From assembly GCA_017889125.1 (NCBI GenBank), contig JAGHER010000199.1:1-44343 (forward strand): a stretch of 44,343 nt of DNA, read 5' to 3'. The DNA comes from Lachnospiraceae bacterium. GTDB lineage: Bacteria > Bacillota > Clostridia > Lachnospirales > Lachnospiraceae. Below the pieces are notes generated by a model. It had not been told where the DNA came from, searched no databases, and saw nothing but the letters and a program-made list of their open reading frames with translations. Both the position numbers and the translations under genes were made by a program. Position 1 is the first letter of the stretch. Each line of letters begins with the position of its first letter. Shown one piece after another: positions 1 to 8,282 of this stretch.

Positions 1-929
1 ACCAGCCACATGCCCCAGCCAGCAGCACCCTCTCCCGCCCAGCCAGCCACAATGTACTGGGTCAGCCCATGCATCAGATAAAGATAGAAGGAACGGACAG
101 ACAGGAAGGACACCATCCCGGCGCCGATTCCCTTAAGCCGCTTTCCAGCCTCCGTAAGCCCCAGATAAAGGGCCGATGTCATCAGGATCATGGTTACGGA
201 ATAATTGTGCAGCACCGGATTTTCTCTATGCCAGAAGCACACCTCCCAGGCCGAAATCAGAAAAGCTGCAGCTCCCAGCGCCAAAAATCCCTTCCGCTGC
301 CGCCTGGTCAGCTGCAGCGCATCCAAAAGATATCCCAGGATGCAGTAAAAGATCCAGCTGTAAAAGGGATAGGCGGTAAACACCATCTCCCACCCCAAAA
401 TCTGGTACAGGCTCTGCAGGAAGAAATACCCCAGGCTGACACCAAAAAGGAGCCAAAGCTCCCGCCTCTTTAACCCCCGGAACATGGCCGACAGAAACGG
501 TACAGCCAGATAAAAGCCCGCCAGAGCAAAGACAAACCAAAAGTATCCCTGGATATGGCTCTGCCAGAAATCCCGCACAAAGTCCTTCCAGAATTTAGCT
601 CCCATGCCGTTCCCGCCGTAGACGTAAACGTAGTAAAAGAGGGAAGCCAGCGCCACCGGTATCCCGATTTTTACCAGGCGCTTCCAGTAAAAGCGTCCGG
701 CCTGCCCCCGGTAATGCTCCAGCAGGAACCGTCCGCTTACCATAAAAAACAGGCCGTTGCTGGTGAGAAGAAGGGTGCGGATCACCTCATGAATCCGGTA
801 AGCCCATACATCTCCCGGCGGCATCAGCTCCACCATATTTAACATATGGACAGCCACCACCATGAAAATGGCCAGCACCTTTACCAGATCATAATTCACA
901 AGCCGGGACAAGCCCTCTTTTTTCATCAT
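1..929 (-). CDS. Acyltransferase 3 family membrane protein (C-terminus cut by window edge)
   Basis: The minus strand is open from position 929 to the window edge and encodes a multi-spanning membrane protein that begins MMKKEGLSRLVNYDLVKVLA. It continues with features typical of acyltransferase 3 (OafA/WecH-like) proteins: an early VAVHMLN segment carrying the conserved histidine, then TSNGLFFMVSGRFLL, YFWFVFALAGFYL and a late SFYLYLMHGLTQYIV helix. Such proteins transfer acetyl or other acyl groups to cell-surface sugars; the substrate cannot be read from sequence. The start at 929 (or the adjacent ATG at 926) is chosen because GGAGG lies 5 to 8 bases upstream. An in-frame ATG at 974 has no ribosome-binding site. 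The gene follows the YcxB-like gene by 92 bases and may be co-transcribed with it. The last part of the protein lies outside the window. Confidence 0.8.
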   Translation of the reverse strand, partial: MMKKEGLSRLVNYDLVKVLAIFMVVAVHMLNMVELMPPGDVWAYRIHEVIRTLLLTSNGLFFMVSGRFLLEHYRGQAGRFYWKRLVKIGIPVALASLFYYVYVYGGNGMGAKFWKDFVRDFWQSHIQGYFWFVFALAGFYLAVPFLSAMFRGLKRRELWLLFGVSLGYFFLQSLYQILGWEMVFTAYPFYSWIFYCILGYLLDALQLTRRQRKGFLALGAAAFLISAWEVCFWHRENPVLHNYSVTMILMTSALYLGLTEAGKRLKGIGAGMVSFLSVRSFYLYLMHGLTQYIVAGWAGEGAAGWGMWL

Positions 930-1021
930 CACTTCCTCCATACTGCTGCCTTCTGCTTCTAACCATCCAGTCATGCTGAACTGCTGCTTCTGTGCCCTCT
1001 GGCGACAATTTTATTTGCCGC

Positions 1022-2146
1022 TTACTGCGGCGCCTCCATCATTTGGGTGCAGGTTATCCCCTTCCCTTCAAGGAAGCCAAGGAAGGCCTGCATCTCCTCC
1101 TGGGACTGGAAAATGGATGCCGGAAGAAACGTATACCGGCCTTCCCCCACAAAAAAGAAAATCACATTTCCCGTCAAAACAAGCCGACAAACCCGTCCGT
1201 AAGGCCATAAGGTGCAGAAGCCTTTCTCCTTTTCCTCCAGGACGAAGCTATCTTCATAGAAGAAAAAACGGTATTTTCCCACAAGCTTCTGGATCTGCCC
1301 CTTTGACAGCTTGACCATTCTCTTCTTTTCCCTTTTTTTGCCAGCTGAACGCAGCCCTATCCACATGATCCAGAATACGATCCCGCCAAAGACAGCCATG
1401 AAAGCCGCCTTGAAAAACTCCCCATTTACACATTCCTTAAAGCAATCGATCCCTATGATCAGCCAAAAAACGCCTGCGAAAATAAAGCGGGTCATCTTCT
1501 CCGTCTTCTGATTCAGCTTTAATTGATTGACAATATCCACCGCTGTCCGCTGCACGGCCGCCGCATGAGAAGGATCGGTATAAAACCAGAAGGAAAACCA
1601 TGGCTTGCTTTCCCCCACAGGAAATTCCAGCTCGATCCGTCCCCTAGCCGCCTCTGTTTTCTCCTTCAGCTGCCGCAGGAATTCCTTTTCCTCATCCCTG
1701 GTCTTAAAGCAGCGCCTGGCAATAAGCACGATCTCCGGCACCTGCACAAGCAAAAGGCTTCCCCATCTTTTCCAGCCCTTGACGCGGCCGTAAGAATAAA
1801 AAAGGGTACAGTGCTCATTCTCCACCGCCAGCATTTCTTCGCCAAGCACGATCCGCCACTGGCCAAGGACAGGATCTTTATTTGTACGGTAAAAGATCAG
1901 GGCCAACACCCCTGCCAACACAATCCCGACGGTCAGGCATGTGCCAAGGACCGTCAGGAGGCCGACAAGCAGCGAAGCGCCGCTTACCGCTCCCAGCATC
2001 CAGATCAGCATATTGCTGCCAAACCCGAACACCAGGCAAAGGAGGCCCACTATGCCTGCAGCTTTCCAGACAGCCGGAGAAAGCAGGCTTGCCAGCAAAC
2101 TGAAAACCACAAACTCCCATTTTTTTACCCGATACCGAATTTCCAT
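1022..2146 (-). CDS. Membrane protein with two YcxB-like units
   Basis: This 374-residue protein looks like two copies of a YcxB-like unit in tandem. Each has a pair of hydrophobic helices (about residues 12-85 and 220-270) followed by a soluble PH-like segment ending in a conserved pattern. The first segment holds FYSYGRVKGW and then RCFKTRDEEKEFLRQL; the second holds LWPYGRVCRL and then SIFQSQEEMQAFLGFL. YcxB-family proteins are membrane proteins of unknown function. The start MEIRYRVKKW resembles the family N-terminus and has a G-rich ribosome-binding site (AAGGGGGAT). The gene lies 98 bases downstream of comF and 92 bases upstream of the acyltransferase, all on one strand. Family assignment is by pattern only, and no role is proposed. 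Confidence 0.6.
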   Translation of the reverse strand: MEIRYRVKKWEFVVFSLLASLLSPAVWKAAGIVGLLCLVFGFGSNMLIWMLGAVSGASLLVGLLTVLGTCLTVGIVLAGVLALIFYRTNKDPVLGQWRIVLGEEMLAVENEHCTLFYSYGRVKGWKRWGSLLLVQVPEIVLIARRCFKTRDEEKEFLRQLKEKTEAARGRIELEFPVGESKPWFSFWFYTDPSHAAAVQRTAVDIVNQLKLNQKTEKMTRFIFAGVFWLIIGIDCFKECVNGEFFKAAFMAVFGGIVFWIMWIGLRSAGKKREKKRMVKLSKGQIQKLVGKYRFFFYEDSFVLEEKEKGFCTLWPYGRVCRLVLTGNVIFFFVGEGRYTFLPASIFQSQEEMQAFLGFLEGKGITCTQMMEAPQ

Positions 2147-2244
2147 CCTTTATCCCCCTTATCTGCGTCCTTTACCCAAGGTCCTATCGCGGTATCCCCC
2201 GCGAGATTTCCTGTACACGATCTTCCGCGAAGCTGCCTTTCTCC

Positions 2245-3147
2245 CTACCGGTCCCCGCCGATACAAATGGAAAGGAAATACACCCGCTTTACCCCAGCGC
2301 CTCTAAGCACTCTGGCGCAGGCCTCCACTGTGCTTCCTGTGGTATAAATGTCGTCCACCAGAATCACTCCTTTTGTGCCGGGAGGAAGAAATTCCGGCCG
2401 GGCGGCAAAGGCTTTTTCCAGGTTCTTTAACCGCTCTCCCGCAGACAGCTCCTTCTGGGGAGCCGTCTTTTTCGTGCGCACCAGCGCATCGGCACAGACC
2501 GGAAGGCCCGTAAGCTTTCCCAGCCGCATTGCCAATTCCTCCGCCTGATTGTACCCTCTCTGCCGCCTTCTGGCGGGGTGTACGGGCACCGGCACGAAAA
2601 CTTCAGCCTCCATCCGGCTCATCAGCCGTCCCAGACGCCGTACCATCTCTTCACTGTAATAATCCAGGTACTCCCGCCGGTTCTGGTACTTGATTTTGGC
2701 CATGGATCGGGCCGAAACCTCATTATAATTTAACAGTGCGCCGCCAAATACAAAGCTCCGCTTATGCCTCTGACAGCCCAAGCAGTATTCCCCGTCCTGA
2801 GTTTCCAATTCCTTGCCGCACCGCAGGCAGCGGGGGCCGGACACAAAAGACAGCGTTTTCCAGCAGTCCGGGCAGATTTTCTCTCCCCTGGGCACCACAA
2901 TCTCCCCGCACACCGGGCAGCACCGGGGAAAGAGGATGGAAAGCAGCGCCTCCCTAACCTGATCCTGTCTATTCTGTCTATCTTGTCTATTCCGTCTCCT
3001 TCTTCCCTTTGCTTCTGGGATTTCCCCCTTTGTTTCTTTCCTTTTCTCTGTTCTCTTCGTTATCTGTATTTCTTTTGCTTTCGTCTCTCTCGTTCTGCTT
3101 CTCCCTTTCTCTTCTCCATGCAAAGGCCAGTTTCCGCATCTTCTCAC
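2245..3147 (-). CDS. comF: ComF family phosphoribosyltransferase-like protein with charged N-terminal extension
   Basis: The protein carries the ComF hallmarks: a zinc-ribbon-like N-terminus with paired cysteines (CCPVCG, CPDCW, CLRCG, CLGC), the ComF motif PVPVHPARRRQRGYNQAEEL, and a PRPP-binding loop VILVDDIYTTGST. ComF proteins are needed for DNA uptake in competent Bacillus and are linked to recombination. The gene starts with GTG at 3147 and overlaps the recD2 stop by four bases (GTGA), which suggests translational coupling. Family members usually begin near the LLSILFPRCC segment, about residue 68. Here about 67 extra residues precede it, very rich in K, R and E (for example KRTEKRKETKGE). 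The real start could therefore be further in, but no good ATG/GTG/TTG is visible there. Confidence 0.85.
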   Translation of the reverse strand: MRRCGNWPLHGEEKGRSRTRETKAKEIQITKRTEKRKETKGEIPEAKGRRRRNRQDRQNRQDQVREALLSILFPRCCPVCGEIVVPRGEKICPDCWKTLSFVSGPRCLRCGKELETQDGEYCLGCQRHKRSFVFGGALLNYNEVSARSMAKIKYQNRREYLDYYSEEMVRRLGRLMSRMEAEVFVPVPVHPARRRQRGYNQAEELAMRLGKLTGLPVCADALVRTKKTAPQKELSAGERLKNLEKAFAARPEFLPPGTKGVILVDDIYTTGSTVEACARVLRGAGVKRVYFLSICIGGDR

Positions 3148-5420
3148 ATCCAGCCGCTGTCTCCGCCGTCATCCTCTCCCGTTCCTTCAATGGCCGCCTG
3201 TATCTCGCAGATCCGCTCCTTAAGCCCCGAGTACCGTCTCTGCTCCATGGTATTTGCCGCCATGGAGCGGAAGGTTTCCGGAAGGCCCACCAGGCAGACG
3301 CACTGCCTTGCCCTGGTCACCGCCGTATAAATCAGGTTTCTGGTCATCAGCATCCTGGGGCCATTGAACAGGGGAATCACCACTGCCGGATACTCGCTTC
3401 CCTGGGACTTGTGGATGGTGATGGCATAAGCTAACTCCAGCTCCTCTAACTGCTTAAAGCTGTACTCCACCATCTTCCCCTCGTCAAATTCCACCGTCAA
3501 AAGCTCGGCGAAAAGATTGATCTCCCGGATCACGCCCACATCCCCGTTAAAGACTCCAAGGCCCTTATCCACCGGGATGCCGTAGCGGTTGCGGATCTCC
3601 CACTCAATCTGGTAATTATTCTTAATCTGCATAACCTTATCCCCTACCCGGTACACGGTCTGGCCAGCGGCCCGCTCCGCCTTATCCGGTGACGGGGGAT
3701 TGAGGAAATTCTGCAGGATGGTGTTCAGCCGCTCCACCCCCAGGGCGCCCTTTCGCATAGGCGTCATAATCTGAATGTCAAATGGCTCTGCATGAACATA
3801 TCCGGGCAGCTTTTTCTGCACCAGGGTCAGCATGGCACTGATAATGGCATCCGGCGATTCCCTGCGGATAAAGAGGAAATCCTGACTCCGCTTGGCCAGA
3901 TCCACCGGCTCCCCGTGATGAATCCGGTGGGCGTTCATGACGATATCGCTCTCCGCCGCCTGGCGGAAAATCTTCGTCAGCTGCACCACAGGAAAGGCCC
4001 CGCTGTTAATCATGTCCCGCAGCACATTTCCCGGCCCCACGCTGGGAAGCTGGTTCACATCGCCCACCAGAATCAGCCTTGTGCCCACGGTCACCGCCCG
4101 CAGAAGAGCATGAAGGAGGTGAATGTCCACCATGGACATCTCGTCAATAATCACCACATCTCCATCCAGGGGATTTTCCTCATTCCGGGCAAAATGCATG
4201 CCGCTCATGGAGGTTTCCTTCTCCCCCATGGCACCCCCCGTAAGCTCCAGCATCCGGTGGATAGTCCTCGCCTCCCAGCCGGTGGCCTCCGTCATCCGCT
4301 TGGCCGCCCTTCCCGTAGGCGCCGCCAGGAGAATCTCCAGTCCCTCCTCCTCAAAAAAGCGGATAATGGTATTGATGGTGGTGGTCTTTCCCGTACCCGG
4401 GCCGCCGGTGATGATTAAGAGGCCGCAGTTTACCGCCTGCCGCACCGCCTCCTTTTGAAGCTCATCTAACTCCAGATCCTCCTCTTCCTGAATCCGCAGA
4501 AGCTTTTCCTCGATCTGTCCCTCCGGAATATCCCCCCGGATATTCAAATCATGGAGCATCCTGGCGGAATTTAATTCCAGATAATAATACTGGGCCGCAT
4601 ACACCGCCGTCCCCCCAGGATTTCGCTTCATGACGATTCGCTTCTCCAGCTGCATATCCATCAGATGCTTTTCCATCCGCTCCGGCTCCACCTTTAAAAG
4701 CTCAGCCGCCTGGAGAAGAAGGGTTTCCTCCGGAAGATAGGTGTGGCCGTTCCCCACCGCCTGGAGAAGGGTGTAAAGGATGCCGCACTTGATGCGGAAA
4801 TCGGAATCCATGAGGATTCCCACCTTCCCCGCGATCTCGTCTGCCAGCTTAAAGCCTACGCCGGGGATATCATCTGCCAGCTGATAGGGATTTTCCTTGA
4901 TCACCGAATACAGCCGGGAGCCGTACTGCTGGTAGATCTTTGCCGCCAGATTCATGGAGATCCCGTAATCCTGGAGAAACATCATGGCCTGGCGCATCTC
5001 CTTCTTCTCCTCCACCTGGCGGCTGATGTCCATGGCCATCTTTTCGCTGATGCCCTTCACCTCAGAAAGCCGCTCCGGCTCCTCCTCCATGATCCGGAAG
5101 GTATCCGCCTTAAACCGGCGCACAATCCTGGATGCTAAAGCAGCTCCGATGCCTTTGATGGCACCGGAGCCTAAATAGCGTTCTACGGAAAGGGTATCCT
5201 GGGGCGTCTTCATCTCGTAGCTCTCCACCTGCAGCTGCTGGCCGTAGACGGGGTGCTCGATCATGGTTCCCACAGCCTCCACCATCTCCCCCTCGCTGAT
5301 ATAATGGAAGGTACCCACCAGGATATACTCCTCCCCATCCGCATTCAGGCTTAAGACGGTGTAGCCGTTGTCTTCATTCCGATATTTAATTCGTTCTACA
5401 AATCCTGTAACTGTCGCCAT
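3144..5420 (-). CDS. recD2: RecD2-type ATP-dependent DNA helicase
   Basis: This 758-residue protein has the RecD2 layout. An N-terminal OB-like region (1-75) is followed by helix-hairpin-helix segments (KGIGAALASRIV, VKGISEKMAM, IPGVGFKLADEIAGKVG), then a superfamily 1 helicase core. Walker A is ITGGPGTGKTTT at about 337-348, Walker B is VVIIDEMSMVD, and motif VI appears as YAITIHKSQGSEYP near the C-terminus. RecD2 is the stand-alone 5'-3' helicase of bacteria lacking RecBCD and acts in repair and recombination. The length matches the family. It lies 15 bases after mreB and overlaps comF, so the three probably form one transcript from the mreB promoter. Confidence 0.95.
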   Translation of the reverse strand: MATVTGFVERIKYRNEDNGYTVLSLNADGEEYILVGTFHYISEGEMVEAVGTMIEHPVYGQQLQVESYEMKTPQDTLSVERYLGSGAIKGIGAALASRIVRRFKADTFRIMEEEPERLSEVKGISEKMAMDISRQVEEKKEMRQAMMFLQDYGISMNLAAKIYQQYGSRLYSVIKENPYQLADDIPGVGFKLADEIAGKVGILMDSDFRIKCGILYTLLQAVGNGHTYLPEETLLLQAAELLKVEPERMEKHLMDMQLEKRIVMKRNPGGTAVYAAQYYYLELNSARMLHDLNIRGDIPEGQIEEKLLRIQEEEDLELDELQKEAVRQAVNCGLLIITGGPGTGKTTTINTIIRFFEEEGLEILLAAPTGRAAKRMTEATGWEARTIHRMLELTGGAMGEKETSMSGMHFARNEENPLDGDVVIIDEMSMVDIHLLHALLRAVTVGTRLILVGDVNQLPSVGPGNVLRDMINSGAFPVVQLTKIFRQAAESDIVMNAHRIHHGEPVDLAKRSQDFLFIRRESPDAIISAMLTLVQKKLPGYVHAEPFDIQIMTPMRKGALGVERLNTILQNFLNPPSPDKAERAAGQTVYRVGDKVMQIKNNYQIEWEIRNRYGIPVDKGLGVFNGDVGVIREINLFAELLTVEFDEGKMVEYSFKQLEELELAYAITIHKSQGSEYPAVVIPLFNGPRMLMTRNLIYTAVTRARQCVCLVGLPETFRSMAANTMEQRRYSGLKERICEIQAAIEGTGEDDGGDSGWM

Positions 5421-5435
5421 AGCATCGCCGTTTCC

Positions 5436-6446
5436 CTAGTTGAATTCTGACTTCCCGTCGCCGTGGGTAAACTCGATAAATTTGCCCGTACCAATGGCCA
5501 CTGCCGTCAGCGGATCCTCGGCAATCATGGTGGTGATGCCGGTCTTTTCCTCAATCAGCGTATCCAGGCCGCTGAGCAGGGAACCGCCGCCGGTAAGGAC
5601 AATGCCCCGGTCGAAAATATCTGCCGCCAGCTCCGGCGGTGTGCGCTCCAGCACGTTGTGTACAGCGTCCACGATCTGCATCGCCGGCTCTCTTAAGGCC
5701 TCCAAAGTCTCGTCGGAGGTCACCACAATGGTCTTGGGAAGGCCGGTTACCAGGTTCCGTCCGCGCACCTCCATGGTCAGCACCTCCGGCCTGCGGGAAG
5801 CCGCGCCGATATTGATCTTAATCTCCTCTGCCGTACGCTCACCGATGAGAAGATTGTGCTTCTTGCGCATGTAGCGCACCAGTGCCTCGTCAAAGTCATC
5901 GCCTGCGGTCTTAATGGACGTGCTCACTACTGTACCGCCCAGAGAAATCACGGCAATATCTGCCGTACCGCCGCCGATATCAACGATCATATTTCCGCAG
6001 GCCTTGGAAATGTCAATGCCTGCGCCGATGGCCGCCGCAACGGGCTCCTCAATGATGGTCACCTCTCTGGCACCTGCCTGGTAGGTAGCATCCTCCACAG
6101 CCTTTTTCTCCACCTCGGTGGCGCCGCTGGGGATACACACGCTGATCCTGGGCTTGCGCAGGGTCTTCTTGCCCACGGCCTTCTCGATGAAATACTTCAT
6201 CATCTTCTCCGTCACCGTATAATCCGAAATCACACCCTGCCGGAGAGGACGAACAGCCACAATGTTTCCCGGCGTACGTCCGATCATCAGACGGGCCGCC
6301 TCGCCGATGGCCATGATCTTATTGGTGTCCCGGTCGATGGCTACTACCGACGGCTCCTTCAGCACCACGCCCTTGCCCTTAATGTAAACCAGAATACTGG
6401 CTGTGCCCAGATCGATTCCAATGTCATTGGACATCATCGTAAACAT
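5436..6446 (-). CDS. mreB: Rod shape-determining protein MreB/Mbl family
   Basis: This actin-like protein of 336 residues polymerises under the membrane and guides lateral wall synthesis. Phosphate 1 is DIGIDLGTASILVY, phosphate 2 is NMIVDIGGGTADIAVIS, and the adenosine motif is GIVLTGGGSLLSGLD. The MreB-type segment RPLRQGVISDYTVTE is also present. The start is placed at MFTMMSND because AGGAGG lies 11 bases upstream; a longer reading frame adds 23 hydrophilic residues unlike MreB. No mreC or mreD follows; the neighbours are recD2 and comF. This is a separate mreB-like locus, possibly mbl-like, so the exact paralogue is uncertain. A sigma-A promoter is visible upstream. Confidence 0.93.
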   Translation of the reverse strand: MFTMMSNDIGIDLGTASILVYIKGKGVVLKEPSVVAIDRDTNKIMAIGEAARLMIGRTPGNIVAVRPLRQGVISDYTVTEKMMKYFIEKAVGKKTLRKPRISVCIPSGATEVEKKAVEDATYQAGAREVTIIEEPVAAAIGAGIDISKACGNMIVDIGGGTADIAVISLGGTVVSTSIKTAGDDFDEALVRYMRKKHNLLIGERTAEEIKINIGAASRRPEVLTMEVRGRNLVTGLPKTIVVTSDETLEALREPAMQIVDAVHNVLERTPPELAADIFDRGIVLTGGGSLLSGLDTLIEEKTGITTMIAEDPLTAVAIGTGKFIEFTHGDGKSEFN

Positions 6447-6602
6447 AATCCTTTTTTCCTCCTGTCTGGCATTCCCCGGCCTGTCCGCATCCGGGCGGCT
6501 ATCCGCCCTCGGCATCCGGAGACACTCTCTGCTTATCTATCAAATCCAATAAAAACCTAAAGCTCATGTCATGGTGTCATGAATCGCCACTAAATCTATT
6601 CT

Positions 6603-6630
6603 ATTATATACGAACTTCCATACTTTTCAA
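6603..6630 (-). promoter_or_regulatory. Sigma-A promoter of mreB-recD2-comF
   Basis: On the minus strand the sequence reads TTGAAA, a 16-bp spacer, then TATAAT, about 155 bases upstream of the mreB start. The -10 is a perfect consensus match. The long leader between promoter and mreB (about 6447-6596) contains repeated GTCATG words but no convincing riboswitch or hairpin. Confidence 0.7.
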
Positions 6631-6675
6631 ATGGTTTTTTATCTTTTTTATTTTCTTTATGCTTTTTTTATCCGC

Positions 6676-6709
6676 CGGACATATTTCGGACACATTTTGC
6701 CAGTATACT
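6676..6709 (+). promoter_or_regulatory. Activator-type promoter of small RNA copy 1
   Basis: Two 11-bp tandem half-sites, CGGACATATTT (6676) and CGGACACATTT (6687), are followed six bases later by the -10 hexamer TATACT (6704-6709). There is no TTGACA-like -35. The same layout at the same spacing precedes small RNA copies 2 and 3. Direct repeats spaced by one helical turn next to the -10 are typical of OmpR/PhoB-type response regulators, which is an inference about the binding factor. Confidence 0.6.
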
Positions 6710-6715
6710 GTATTT

Positions 6716-6840
6716 TGTTATCCGAAAGGATAACGGCCTTTGTTTCAAGTGTATACTTGAAATCACAAAGCTTTTTCATACTCATACCGGATAGCCGCGA
6801 GGCTGTCCGGTCCCCCCCTTTCATTGATTTCTTTCTTCTA
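6716..6840 (+). ncRNA. Candidate structured small RNA, copy 1 (no terminator seen)
   Basis: This is the first of three related copies. Hairpin 1 is GTTATCC-GAAA-GGATAAC (6717-6734, GNRA loop). A second hairpin (6738-6770) has inner stem TTTCAAGT/ACTTGAAA and is longer than in the other copies. The 20-nt core GCTTTTTCATACTCATACCG (6770-6789) is identical in all three. Hairpin 3 (6786-6811) is an 11-bp stem, ACCGGATAGCC/GGCTGTCCGGT, closed by GCGA and followed by seven C (6812-6818). Unlike copies 2 and 3, it has no terminator hairpin after the C tract. The sequence instead runs into the 3' end of the convergent ATPase gene, so the 3' end given is a guess and the copy may be truncated. Confidence 0.55.
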
Positions 6841-6843
6841 TAT

Positions 6844-8043
6844 TTAATACCCACTGTTTAAAAGAAAATCGGATAAATGGATAATCTTAACGCCGTTGAT
6901 GTTTCCTGCTGCCAATTCATCCAGTGTTACCACATATTTAGGATAGTGATCTTTGATTTCAAGGAGATTAGCAACCTCTCGATCTGACTCCTCCGGAAGC
7001 ATCCTGCACACCTGCACATAAATCCGTTCGTCCCTCCGCACAGCCACAAAATCAATCTCTCTCATTTCGTTTTTCCCGATATAGACCTCATAGCCTCGCC
7101 GCCTCAGTTCAAAATATACAACGTTCTCCAGCATAGCCGCAATTGATTTTGGATTGAATCCCATGATGCAGTATTTCAGAGAAGCATCCGCCAGATAGAA
7201 TTTTTCCTGGGTTTTCAGCACCGCTTTTCCCTGCAGGTCATAACGCTGGCAGCGATAGATCACAAACGCCTTTTCCAGCCAGTTCAGATAATTATAAACA
7301 GCCTCCACAGATAAGGAACGTCCCTCACTTTTCAGAAACTTTACAATGGCATTAGCCGAAAATGTTTTCCCCACATTTTCAACGATATATTTGACCACTC
7401 GGTTAAACAGATCATAATTTGTAATATTGTGCCGCTTCGTAATATCGTTTGTAATAACAGAATTGTAAATCCCTTCCACAATCTGATAAGCAGATCGGTC
7501 ATCAAAATTCCCCAGCGCTACAATCGGAAATCCCCCTAATCGCAGATACTCGTTCAGCAGCTCCTTAGCAGAACGGGGGTCTGCTTTTTTGAATTCCAGA
7601 TATTCCGAAAAAGACAAGGGATAAACGGGAATGGAGAGATATCGTCCCGTCAAATATGTGGAAATCTCGCTTGACATCAGCTTGGAATTAGAGCCGGTCA
7701 CATAAATATCTGTATTGAAATTTTCCAGAAGACTGTTGACTGCCTTTTCCCAACCGTCAATTTCCTGTACTTCATCCAGCAAAAGATAATAGCGTCCAGC
7801 ATCCAGCATCTGCTCTTTGATGCCTTTATACATATCCTTATCCGTCATCCCGTCAGCAAAATCTTCCGATGTATAGCGCATACTGATAATGTGATCCGCT
7901 GCAATCCCACTTTTCAGCAGATCCTCCTGGAGCATATCCAAAATTGTAGATTTCCCGCAGCGCCGGATTCCCGCCAACACCTTAACCAGGGGAACGTCAC
8001 GGTATGTTTTTAAGGTATCCATATATTGTGTTCGAATAATCAT
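6844..8043 (-). CDS. AAA ATPase with DUF4143 domain
   Basis: This 399-residue protein belongs to the AAA_14/DUF4143 family. Walker A is LAGIRRCGKST near residue 24, Walker B is YYLLLDEVQEIDGWEKA, and YVTGSNSKLM is sensor-like. The C-terminal DUF4143 part (about 200-380) ends in a nuclease-like pattern, YFELRRRGYEVYIG, EIDFVAV, IYVQV, resembling PD-(D/E)XK folds. Members are widespread, often mobile, and of unsettled function. The start has AGGAGG 8 bases upstream. The gene is visibly more AT-rich than its neighbours and lies alone, its 3' end abutting small RNA copy 1. This suggests horizontal acquisition (inference). It has its own promoter-like region upstream. Confidence 0.85.
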   Translation of the reverse strand: MIIRTQYMDTLKTYRDVPLVKVLAGIRRCGKSTILDMLQEDLLKSGIAADHIISMRYTSEDFADGMTDKDMYKGIKEQMLDAGRYYLLLDEVQEIDGWEKAVNSLLENFNTDIYVTGSNSKLMSSEISTYLTGRYLSIPVYPLSFSEYLEFKKADPRSAKELLNEYLRLGGFPIVALGNFDDRSAYQIVEGIYNSVITNDITKRHNITNYDLFNRVVKYIVENVGKTFSANAIVKFLKSEGRSLSVEAVYNYLNWLEKAFVIYRCQRYDLQGKAVLKTQEKFYLADASLKYCIMGFNPKSIAAMLENVVYFELRRRGYEVYIGKNEMREIDFVAVRRDERIYVQVCRMLPEESDREVANLLEIKDHYPKYVVTLDELAAGNINGVKIIHLSDFLLNSGY

Positions 8044-8069
8044 AACCTTTTCCTCCTGTCCTTACTAAT

Positions 8070-8122
8070 AGTATACCCAAAAAACTTCCGAATATCCATA
8101 AGTTTTTGCTGAAAATCCGTAA
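8070..8122 (-). promoter_or_regulatory. Promoter with paired 12-bp direct repeats upstream of the ATPase gene
   Basis: On the minus strand, TTACGGATTTTC (8111-8122) and TTATGGATATTC (8090-8101) are direct repeats, 10 of 12 identical, with a 21-bp period (two helical turns). A -10 hexamer TATACT (8070-8075) follows 14 bases after the second repeat, about 27 bases before the ATPase start. No good -35 is present, so a bound activator or repressor at the repeats is plausible. The factor is unknown. Confidence 0.4.
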
Positions 8123-8162
8123 AAATATTCCCAAATCGGAGACTTTTTACGTTTAATCCGGC

Positions 8163-8215
8163 AAAAACAGAGCTATGGGATAAATGCACCGCATGCTTCC
8201 CATAGCTCTGTTTTT
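8163..8215 (-). terminator. Intrinsic terminator of the GlpA-like operon
   Basis: A perfect 17-bp inverted repeat, AAAAACAGAGCTATGGG (8163-8179) and its complement (8199-8215), encloses a 19-nt loop. Read on the minus strand it follows the DUF1667 stop and ends in a T run. The A/T ends make it potentially bidirectional. Confidence 0.85.
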
Positions 8216-8258
8216 ATCTGTTTATATCTATTTATACCCGTTTATCTCTATTTACCTC
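8213..8258. repeat. Short tandem repeat, about 10-bp unit
   Basis: Between the terminator and the DUF1667 stop the plus strand shows four to five degenerate copies of a 10-bp unit close to TTTATATCTA. This is probably slippage-derived spacer; no coding capacity was seen. Confidence 0.5.
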
Positions 8259-8282
8259 TCCGATAACCCAATCAGCCTCCGG

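Noticed and set aside
226-540. 104-codon minus-strand frame inside the acyltransferase gene
   Set aside because: It is in another frame of the acyltransferase, whose frame has family motifs and runs unbroken from 929 to the edge.
6631-6861. 76-codon plus-strand frame over the mreB promoter region
   Set aside because: It runs through the small RNA promoter and hairpins, its composition is only AT-rich hydrophobic codons, and it overlaps the ATPase stop.
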